This document shows positions 22,635 to 32,503 of a stretch of 64,000 bases of DNA, piece after piece; position 1 is the stretch's first letter; every line of letters starts with the position of its first letter. Source of the DNA: Argentina anserina (Eukaryota > Streptophyta > Magnoliopsida > Rosales > Rosaceae); the NCBI RefSeq assembly GCF_933775445.1, contig NC_065874.1, positions 6,777,001 through 6,841,000 of the forward strand, read 5' to 3'. The position numbers and the translations under genes were made by a program. The notes beneath the pieces are model-generated. The model searched no databases. It saw only the letters and a list, made by a program, of their open reading frames with translations, and was not told the DNA's origin.

Positions 22635-23720
22635 TCATAGAAATAGCACGCGATTTGAGAGATAACAATCCGAATATGTTTCATCAGTAGGTTGATCTTG
22701 ACTAGCTCCTCTTTCATTAAGGATTTCTAGTTTCCTCTTGGTGAAATACCTTTTCGAGATTGGGGTCATAGTCTCCAAATTCATTGTCATGATTCTTGTG
22801 TCATTCTCTTGTTTTTTCAATCGTAACACTTCTTCTGCCCTTGCTTCCTTCCGCTTTTGAATGTCTATGTACTCTGCGTAATAATTAAGCTTACTTTCAT
22901 TATATGCTAGCCTCTTGGCATTCCATGATGCTCGGTCACTTGCAATTGTATGCAAAACCTCAACTCGTTGCTCAATAGGAGTTTTTACCCTGTTTCTTTT
23001 GGCGCCTTGCTTCCTTTGCCGCCTGAGTTCCCATTAGTTTAGGTGGACTCAAGGAAGCTGCCGTGTTACTTTGAGGTGTCTCATTCATTTGGTCGTCATC
23101 CAAATCGATGGTTGGAAATAATTCGGTTGCGGAATGAGTAGCATCGTAACTACTTGCATATGGAGATGGAGTAGTAGGTAACATTGCAACAAAAGATGGA
23201 TGATCCTTAACCACTTCCCAACATTCAAAGTGTGTAAACTTTTTCTTCTTGGCATTATAGTAACATGATTGAGCTTGTCGTTCCTAATGAAAAACTTATA
23301 TTAGGTACATATTTAATTACATAACTTAAACAAATTGGATAAAACAAATAATGTAACCAAATTAGATATATAAAAATAAATAATGTAAACAATGCTACAT
23401 ATTTAAAAAATTTAGATATATAAATTACATAATTTAATTGTATATATAATTGAATAAAAATTATAATATATGATAAAATAATGTAAACTTACTTCATCGA
23501 TTAATGAAGTGCCGCTAGCTACACGTTGCCGCGCTGCCACCAAACATTCGCCCCATTTTTACAAGAGTAGCTTGAACTTGTTGTAGTGAGAAGCGAGCGC
23601 GATTCGGGTCCTCGGTTCATTCAGGGGTTTCTCACCCGGTGCTAGCACCCAATTTTGCATATAATCGGCAAAAATTGTCTCCCACAATTTGTCTTTATTT
23701 TATTTGTTACCGTCGTATTC
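22635..23720 (-). pseudogene. Harbinger ORF1 (Myb-like accessory protein) remnant
   Basis: Reading on the minus strand, 23700-23480 gives LWETIFADYM and NEPRTRIALASHYNKFK, resembling the SANT/Myb-like domain of Pong-family ORF1. 23214-22972 gives KDHPSFVAMLP, a Ser/Thr-rich region, then GTQAAKEARRQKK, and 22955-22635 gives a charged coiled-coil tail (KRKEARAEEVLRLKKQEN). These match the NAM-associated C-terminal domain of such proteins. Frames are broken by stops (for example near 23560 and between 22972 and 22955). In the family, ORF1 assists the transposase. Confidence 0.8.
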
Positions 23721-24355
23721 ATCAACACAATGACGGACAAAAGAGATACACATTTATAAATCTTCGGAAGGAAGCCAATGGGAGCCCATTGTTTTGGAAA
23801 AAAATGAGGGAGGAGAAGGAGGAAGATGTGAAATTTGTTATGCACAAATTGATGTGAGTTGATCAACAACTGAAGTATTATTTATAGGCAAATGTTTTGG
23901 AGAGGTGGGAATTTTTTTGGATTGTTAAACTATTTTTTGGGATTTATTTCCGTTCTGATAAAATAGTAGCTGTTGATTATGAATTCTGACTATTGGATCA
24001 AATTTTCTGATTCAAATGGAAGACCCAGATCTATTTAACAATTGGAGTTTGATGGTCATCCGGTAAGCCATGTGTCAGCCATTCCGTGATTTTTTTTAAA
24101 ACCCCGTGCCTAACATAAAAAAAAATTTCAACGTGCCTGATGTCACCCATGTGCCGTGGGCTCCGCCAGGTGGACGAGCAAAGGTCGGAGAAAATTATGC
24201 TCGAGCAATCGATCGAGCAAAGCCTTTCGGTTGACTGGGCAAGCACCAACAGCTCTGGTGAGAGCTCAGATCTGGGTTTGCTCAAGCAAACCGTTGCGGT
24301 CCTACCTCCTGCTCGAGCAGCTTGCCTCCTCTTCTTCGCCGGTGCAGATGCTTAA

Positions 24356-25707
24356 GAACTAGAGAGGAAACAAGATATGATCAATATATAGGATCGACAC
24401 ATAAATACAAGTGGGACCGAAACGAAACATAGATTAGGAGAGGGAGCTGCAAATGGCAATTGGCAACTGATTTTCACAATCAAGCCCTAAATCTGGCAAA
24501 TTTGGATTATTCACAACCACCACTATGGCACTACTGCACCTACCTTAATGATTTTTTAAGGGGGCCTGATGATCATATACCTTAGCTTAATAAAATGAAG
24601 ATGAACCAACTGTTGGAGAGGTAGAGCCGTATTATGAACAAATTAATACCATGTGACCCTATGCATGATAAACCCTATTTTAAAAGCCAGTGGTCCTTTC
24701 GATCCATCCCATTAGGTCTTGTCTGCATGTCATTGTAATTGTCAACCAGATACGTACACCAGAACCACCCAAAGCTATAGACAAATGGAGGGCACCCTCA
24801 ACTGAATCCAACAACCTGTAGCTATTTGATCAATTTCTTGCTCTAAATCCATAAAAACAATGAAACATTACGTACTATTTGTCGGATTTGTTCTGCTGTA
24901 GGGACTGGACGGCCGATAAGCACATGCATACTTACTAGCTAGCCAGCTGCTAATACAAAGAATATGGTAACCCCCATTAAAGTCTTAAATATTCTGCCGA
25001 TACTAACTTTCAAGGAAACTTGCTTAATTGATGCATACTCGATATAATTAGACTAGTTTTTGGTTGTTACCTGTCAGTTCAGTTGTATTACCCTTATATC
25101 AAAATGATTTGTCGGCGAAACTATTAGTTTGATATATATTATTGATTCATTCACATATTAGCTTGATATATATTGTTAATTCATTTCACATATTGTGTTG
25201 TTAGTTTTATATGAATAATAACCGCCCGATATAATGTTTGATTGCAATTGAAAGAGTTATCTAGTAGCTAGGATAAGGTTTATGTGATTCAATGAACCCA
25301 TTAACACCATTAAACTTACTTTTTATTAGAATTTGACATATTAGGGTCGTATCTTTTTACAAGTCATTTATTCTGAGTGTTTGACGGCTTCTGTAAAGTG
25401 GTTGACTCTCCCAGCGCATGTTGCTGCATCCACAAGATTTCGAACTCGAGACCTTATTTAAGCCACATAAGTCCGTTAACACCATCAATTTATATACCAT
25501 CTTGTGTCCACAATAGTAGGTCAATCAATTTGTCACATCGCTATGTATGCATGACTAAATGATCTCAGTTCCTAGTAATTAGAACCACGCATGATTTGAG
25601 GACAAGACACGCAGATAAAAAAAAAATCAAGCTTGTTCAAAGCCTCTACTTTTCTCATAGTTCTACTTTTGGCCTAATCAGTTGGACCCTAACAACGCAT
25701 GCGGACA
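24356..25707. other. Intergenic, no gene seen
   Basis: AT-rich. A short local repeat, ttgatatatattattgattcattcacatatt, followed by a near copy lies at about 25128-25195. No supported ORF. Confidence 0.4.
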
Positions 25708-25715
25708 CTAACAGT

Positions 25716-26488
25716 CAGGGGCGGAACTACCTTCAGACCCTCACATTTTTACATCTTTCCATAATCACTTCATATATCTCACAAAAATGCTGAAAATGTG
25801 TGCTAATTAAACAACCGAACCCCCCCCCCCCCCCCCAATCAAGGACAACAACAAGTGAAGGACAATCAAAGAGATTGAAGGACAATCAAAGAGATTAATT
25901 TACATTTAGTAGTACTTAATGTGTGCTAATTGCACCCAATTTGAAGAGAAATTTTTATATGTTAACGTAGTACCAAGTGACGATGTTTAGTGATCATTTT
26001 TACCTGTTATATTTCGACACGTGGATTTATTACACTAAAATTATAATTTAACATATTTTTATTATTTTGAAATGACCTTCAGGTTATTGATGATTTTGAA
26101 CTATGATTTAAGGTTTAGGGTGTATAGTGTATGGTTTTAGGGTTTAGAGTTTAGGGTATTAGAGTGTATGGTGTAGGGTTTTCGAAAGAAATCCAAAATA
26201 GTCTTTAACAAAATAGCTTAAATATTATATTTATAATTTTACATGTCAAATTGTGATTGAAATGGTAAACCATTAGTCATTGCCACATAGTGCTACGATA
26301 GCACTGAAAAGTTTCTCTAATTTGAATATAGAAGTACGTAAAATTTTCTTAAATTAATAATATTTTGTAATTGATTATCCTTAATGTCTAATTTATTTAG
26401 TTGTTTTATTTAATGAGATACGATCATTATCCTCTATACTTATTTATACGTCGACCACCTCAAGATTTAAATTCTGGTTCCGCCCCTG
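25716..26488. mobile_element. hAT-type MITE (773 bp)
   Basis: The ends are inverted: caggggcggaac at 25716 and gttccgcccctg ending at 26488. They are flanked by 8-bp sequences ctaacagt (25708-25715) and ctaagagt (26489-26496), a target duplication with one mismatch. TIRs starting CAGGG plus an 8-bp duplication point to hAT. No transposase is inside. The body contains a run of 17 C (25820-25836), a duplicated gaaggacaatcaaagagatt, and degenerate ttagggtt units (about 26110-26180). Confidence 0.88.
25820..25836 (+). repeat. Poly(C) tract, 17 nt
   Basis: An uninterrupted C run in the hAT MITE. Length may vary or be misassembled. Confidence 0.9.
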
Positions 26489-26496
26489 CTAAGAGT

Positions 26497-27244
26497 TCAC
26501 CTTAGCATAGTAAAGCTTGCTCATTGACTCTAATACCTTGTTTAACAACTATACACACAATATGATCAAATTACTAGAACGAAATTATGATTAAATTAAC
26601 AATATGTATGAAATTAGAGTTTGAAAGTAAATATGAAACCTGGCCATAGGTTTGTAGCTGGTAAAAAGCTCCATTAAAGCAACTACTACGGTACTACCCA
26701 CGAAAATGACCAATATATATCAAATTAAGTAACATTTTCGTTCAAAAACGACGACATTGTATCAATATCAGCGCCAATGTGTGTGTGTGTGTGTTTTGTT
26801 TATATCTTTTAGAATAATCACCCGGACATGATCGATAACTTGATATTTCTTTGATGAGAATATAGAAGAACATGGTGGTCCATGTTTCTTGCATTTATAA
26901 GTTCAATTAGTTTTAGAAAGATAGCAACAGGTCATGTCAATTTTATAGCTGTAACAAGGACAAAAACAAAAACCCAAAAATTAAATACTCTCCAATGTTC
27001 TGCTACAGTACAGTGAAGAAAGAAGAAGAAGAAAGAATAGAGAGAGATCAGAGAGCTAGAGGTGCATAAAAGCTTAGCATTTATGTCTAGATCGGGATGC
27101 AGGATTTCGAGTCACGAGTCCTCTCTTTACCTAAAGCATGCATGCCTCGTGTCTGAAGCTTCTGGTCGTTCCTTGCTAGCTTCTTATACTAAGGTCTTTT
27201 CCAACAAAGGCCAAACCTTATTCTGCTTATCAGGAGTGGCTTGG
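26497..27244. other. Intergenic, probable MIR167 promoter region
   Basis: No ORF is supported. There is a (gt)n run at about 26778-26793 and a GA-rich stretch with agagagatcagagagctagag near 27020-27060 that may be transcribed leader. No certain TATA box. Confidence 0.35.
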
Positions 27245-27875
27245 TTCATCTTTCCTCTTCTTTCTGGTTTGTTTGGTTTGAGAGCTTGAAGCTGCCAGCA
27301 TGATCTTGGTAACACTAGAGACTAAACCTAGCTAGCTAGCTATATGTATATATAGATCGAGAGAAGGCCGGTTGAGTGTTCAAATTTGTGCTTATATTCA
27401 TATATGTCCGTTTTGGGGTTTAGATGTAAGAATTGCACCAGATCCAGGTTGATATATATAGCTTATATATAGCTATTATTCTCGCCACATCCAGTTAACA
27501 TAATAGGATCATGTTATCTTCTAAAAAAAGAATAGGATCAGGTTAGTGTTGATTTTGTGCTTATTTCCGGTGGTCTCAGGTTCAGATCGATCGAGCTTAT
27601 CGAACGCTGAATATATTAGCAGAAGATCTAGCTTCATGTCAATTGGTCCAGAGTCCAGACTCTTGATGAGTGTCTTTTCTGTTTTGATAGATCTTGGTTT
27701 AATTAAATCATGTTCTCGAAATTCTGGAGATCGAAACTGGTTTGAAGTCGATCAATTTGTTAGGTCAGTTAATTACTAGATAATTATTATAAGTTAGGTT
27801 ACTCTAGCTACACCAGGTCATCTTGCAGCTTCAAACACTCACTCACCAACAGTATGAAACTTGATGTCTCAACTG
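27245..27875 (+). ncRNA. MIR167: miR167 precursor hairpin
   Basis: Mature sequence at 27287-27307: tgaagctgccagcatgatctt, identical to the conserved miR167 core and 21 nt long. The opposite arm, aggtcatcttgcagcttcaa (27815-27834), pairs with it with a bulge and mismatches. Pairing continues beyond the duplex: ggtaacactagagactaaacc on the 5' arm matches the reverse complement of ggttactctagctacacc on the 3' arm, and ttggtttgag pairs loosely with the actcaccaa side. The loop is about 0.5 kb, longer than most but known for some plant MIR167 loci. In plants miR167 directs cleavage of ARF6/ARF8 auxin-response-factor mRNAs, affecting flower and root development. Short ORFs over the hairpin are not considered coding. 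Confidence 0.93.
27287..27307 (+). ncRNA. Mature miR167 (5' arm)
   Basis: A 21-nt sequence starting with T (U in RNA), as preferred by AGO1. Matches the conserved plant miR167 seed and body; the 3' terminal bases vary among family members. Confidence 0.93.
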
Positions 27876-30420
27876 AAATGAAGGTCTTATGGTGATTTCC
27901 TCTGCCCGTCCCAAGGAGAGAACTAGCCAGGCTTGGTTTTCGCAGGTAATCCTGGTATTGTGTATTCTTTTCGCACATGAAGAACTATGCGTACATCTTA
28001 TTATCTGCTCTAGTTAATTCAAAGTTAATCTCTCTCTCTCTCTCTCTCTCTCTGAATTTCGATTGTAGCTACATGAGACAAATTTTTCAGACGTACACTG
28101 ATAAGGAAAGAGCTTAGATTGAGACAATTCATGACTCTCTGAATCTGCAGAGATCGATCACTAATGTCTGGTCCATCAGTTTTTGGCTGCAGTTTGCCTA
28201 CCTGGTCATGTGCTTATATAATTTTTAGATTAAACAAAAATTAATCGAATAACGGTGAAAAGAATCCAAGATTCTTTGATATCATGCTATATACAAAAAT
28301 TAATTCAGCTGCTAGCTATAGCTTTTAGTTGTTGAATACTTATGCATGTATATCCGACTAATTAATCTAATCAGTCAAGCCATTTTAATCACCAAAGAGG
28401 ATAGAAATTTTAGTACTCGATCTGCTAATTTTAGTGCAATCAAGATTCAATTTTAGCTAGTTAGGTTTGCATATATATGAAAAGCCATATGACATTGTCC
28501 TTATACATTAGTATATATGTACAATCTGCATTACCTAGATTAGTAGATGCATGCCTAATGATGTCAAAACATCCCGGCCGTGTATTGTGGTTTAATTGAT
28601 CAGCGTGTGTTTGATTACTAGTTAATACTTGATAGTTAGTTGTTCCCAATCCTTTTGTCCAATCCTTGCCCCTCTCTCCGGCCAGTTCTCTTGTACGTGT
28701 TTCATAAATATTGCATAGTTTGCATTTGATGCATGTCATCCAACTCATGTTTGGCTTGATCAGCTATAGCTTAAGGCATTAGTTAATTTCATACAGGCCC
28801 TTCTATATTGATAATTGCTCTACTTTCACTAATCATTTGTATTGACTTGTGCATGCACTAGTCATCTAGGTAAAGATCAATTTTTCAGATCTTCTCCATT
28901 TCTTCTAATTTGTTTTGCTGCAGGGTTCCCGTCCTATATATGATAGCTTTACTGGTGCTCGTACAGTCGTACTGGTTTATTGAGAAGATAGTGAAAAATC
29001 GATGTACGTAGTCATATGCAGAGCCAGTGGTCACTCAGTTTCTGAGATAATTAACACCTCTGAGAAACCAGCTTCCGCCTGCATAGTAACTGGCAAACCC
29101 AGAAAACATATAACTAATAAACCAGCTGGGCCTTCGTCTCTGAAAAAGAAAAGTTGGTGCTGCACGTACTGCTGCATGCTAATAATTTTCACCGGTTGTT
29201 TATAGCTAGGGTACGTACGTATAAGTGCGGTAATTTCTTCTCTAAATGTTATTTCATCATCAGAATTAACTTGTAATTCAACTAGTTAACAATAACTAGC
29301 TCGATAGACTTCGGTTGTACTTCCAAGTTGATCGATCTTTTCCTCAACAACGTACTACAGCTAGTCTTGATATGCCCCGATCAAACTGCACGTGTAATGC
29401 TGTCATGCAATTATTAATTAACCTTGCTTTTGGAGTATTTTTTTCTACGAGCTAGGTGTTTAACTTTCGTTTGTTATTTAATTTTAGTAGTAATTTGCAA
29501 GTAGGCATGACCCATTTACTTTCTGATTCAGAGTTTCGTTTTATAAGATGAAGCTCTCATGATCACATCATTAGTTTACATATAATCAACATCTATCTAC
29601 TTTTGGTTATAGGTACTTGTCAAAGGACAATTCAAGGTCATGTTTTGAACTAAAACATGTCACATGCATATACGATATCCAATAATTCAATAATAGTTAC
29701 TTCAGCTTCTATGAGGTTTCATGGGTTGCTAAGTTGCTTCAGGACTTTAAGGAAAATACACTTGATGATAGGAATAATAAGATTCATAGCTCAGAAACAT
29801 GTTCTCTTAATCGAAGGCATCTTTGAGAGATGTAAGGTAAAAACAATTAGTAGGATGGTTGTCCCTTGATATGCATTCTTTATATTAATGAGAATGTGAG
29901 ATTGCTAGGCCTAGCTAGAACCCTTATGCAGAAGCTAATGCCTAAATTGGCCAAGTTTTCCTTGGCCTTCATCCTCGATTACACCAAGAAAATGTAACAA
30001 AAAGAGAAAAAGAGAGATCAATTAGATCATGCACAAGAACACCAAGGCACAAAAGCATGCATGCTCAAACCAAAAAAAAAGAAGAAGAAGATAATCATGG
30101 TTGAAGAAGTCTGAACTGAAGCCGCATTTACAAATATAGCTACAAAGTGAGTTCACATATTCGACTCGAGAAGATACAAATGGCTCCCCACCCCATATTA
30201 CTCGTTCCTTTTTCCTATCATAAAAAAAGAGGGGGTTTTGACCTAATGCACAAAATCAGCACAAAAAAAAAAAAGCCCAGTTCAGCTTGATATGCCCATT
30301 TCAATGTTTTTCCGGACAATTACATTACTTACATTACTAACCTGCTCTTTTCTTTTCAATCCTCTCGCTTAACTTTCACGGCCTCGCACTATCGTTGCTT
30401 TGGTAATATCATTCATATTC
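27876..30420. other. Long non-coding stretch downstream of MIR167
   Basis: No supported protein gene. It holds a (ct)n run (about 28031-28053). Splice-like junctions (gcag|gtaatcc at about 27946 and tgctgcag|ggttcc at about 28923) could belong to a spliced primary miRNA transcript, but this is speculation. Short ORFs at 28461-28748 (minus), 29002-29205 and 29657-29869 have no recognisable domains. Confidence 0.4.
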
Positions 30421-30864
30421 ATTCAGTGGCGGAACCAGAAGCTTAGATGAGTGGGGCCAAAGTTACTCTAATTTATATGCCGGAATCACAATTTTGTTTA
30501 CTATACGTCTATAGTATCTTTAAATTAAGTGTCGCTATTTTTTATTAAAATGAAGCTCTTTTAAATTAATCTCTACATGGCTTTATTTTGATCTTTCATT
30601 TTATATAATAGAAGATGATATATGTCTCGTCTTATGTTCATTTATAAAATCTCTTAATTGTTTTATCTCACAACTGAAAATTTAAATAAAAAAAACAAAT
30701 TTATCTAATAAACAAATCATGAATCTAAAAACTAAAATAGTAAACACTATAACAAAAGGAATCCAACATACAAAAGAGGAGAAAAGTTTCTTATAAAATA
30801 AGTGGAAATATTTGATAAAAATTGGATTTTTTAGGTTATAGGGAAAAGAAAAACAATAACAAGA

Positions 30865-31215
30865 TTACTGGGGTCAGTAATTTAATATTGAGGGTTACTT
30901 GGTGTCAGTAATTTGTTATTGAGGTTACTGGGTGTTAGTAATTTGTTATTTAGGGGGTTATTAGGTGTCAATAATTTTGTTATTGGGAGGGTTATTAGGT
31001 GTTAGTAATTTGCTATTAGAGGTTACTAGGTGTCAGTAACTCTAAACGTTAAACATTGTTATGCACTGCTTTTTAGGGGGTTATTGCGTGTTAGTAATTT
31101 GTTATTAGGGTTACTGGTGTCAGTAATTTGTGATTAGAGGTTACTGGGTATCAATAATTTGTCATTTGGAGGAACGAGTGTCAATAATTTGTTATTGAAG
31201 CTTACGGTGTTAGAA
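30865..31215 (+). repeat. Minisatellite, about 30-bp period
   Basis: Around ten degenerate tandem copies of ggttactgggtgtcagtaatttgttattg-like units, with one interruption near 31040-31075. Copies vary by substitution and 1-3-bp indels. No coding potential. Confidence 0.88.
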
Positions 31216-31881
31216 ATTTTTTCTGGCGACTGGAGTCCGGCAATGTTCTGATAAAGTAATATCTCTCATCAACTTTCTCTCTCTATGATGTTTAGATATA
31301 TGAGGGTAAAATTGTCTTACAATTATATTTTTTGTACTAATTGGGCAAATGTTAGTATATTTTGTGTTGAAATGGTCACATTTTGAATTGTCATTCAAAT
31401 AGACAATGATAGGGAAAATTTGTATGAAATGATCATTTTTCCAAAAAAGAGATAGGGACCTTCTACTAGGCTAGGCTCTGACCAAAAACTATTGTACATT
31501 CTGCTGGATTGGATTTCAACAGCTGCTTATACTCCTCAATTCAAGAGTAGTGCTTATGCTATAACGACTCCAACCAAAGTGATACATCTGAAGATCAATG
31601 GATACGCTACGCATCACCTAAACGTCTCTATGAAAACCTAAAATGCCCCACATATATATAACCTGTATATATTATTTCTACCTTTACCAATCTATCCATA
31701 AAAGAATATAGCAACTCATGCAACAGGAAATGTGACCTGAACCCGTTCATTGTGAAATCACACTTTGATATGAAGTGTAAGCCGGAACTTGTAGTCTGGG
31801 CCTTGAGGGGAAATGAAGCATTCCCACTGGGTATTGCAATTACTTCAAGACCAAGATAGTTCACTATTACTTGTTCCTGCT

Positions 31882-32439
31882 TCATTTGGGTCCTTTAGTG
31901 TTTAAGAAAGAGTAGTTGCAGTTTCTTCTTTTTGGTTCAGGCTCTCCTAACTGTAACGAAACAGAAATCTCTTCATCGGAGCCACTCCGCAATGCCAAAA
32001 CGTTTTTTGATACTGGATTTTCCTCTTTATTTCTATGAATTACTGGAGATCTGCTGGCAAAACTTGGAATGAACTGAAGCTCAACACTGGGAGCTGTTTC
32101 AACACCATTTTCAATGTGAAAGTCACCATGGATCAATGGCCGACTTGGTCCTAGACAGGATTCACCTTCAAATGGTACTTGCTGAAAGATTAGACCCGGA
32201 GGTCTACAGTTATCTTGTAGCTTATGTTTATATGGAGCACAGCCGGCAGAGGATGACTCTGCAACAGTGGAACCGATCCCACCTGCTGAAACATTTCTTT
32301 GCTCTTGAATTGCAGCTAAGTTAACAATAAATACAAGTCAGGAAATATGCCAAACAAAACTATGTGTTGACAAAAAAAAAAACAAGTTTGAAGAGAGAAA
32401 GAAAGAAAAAAAAAGAAAGAAAGATCCCATGAACCATTT

Positions 32440-32503
<64 letters not shown>

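Larger units (their letters stand above)
20686..24352. mobile_element. PIF/Harbinger (Pong-like) DNA transposon, degenerate
   Basis: The ends are gagcatctgcaccc (20686) and, reverse-complemented, agcatctgcacc (from 24352), the usual Pong-like terminal motif. A 3-bp TAA duplication flanks it (20683-20685 and 24353-24355), the preferred Harbinger target. The 3667-bp body holds a transposase remnant on the plus strand and a Myb/trihelix-like ORF1 remnant on the minus strand, converging near 22.5 kb. Several ttgctcaagtaaa / tttacttgagcaa units sit just inside both ends. Both ORFs carry stops, so this copy is dead. Confidence 0.9.

Noticed and set aside
26110..26180. Interstitial telomere array
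   Set aside because: Only a few degenerate ttagggt units inside a MITE, not a true array.
27062..27289. 75-codon ORF overlapping the miR167 hairpin
   Set aside because: A short ORF upstream of a miRNA. A miRNA-encoded peptide is conceivable, but there is no supporting feature.
30424..30460. A hAT-like end (cagtggcggaaccagaa)
   Set aside because: I could not find a matching inverted end or an 8-bp duplication nearby, so no element boundary can be given.
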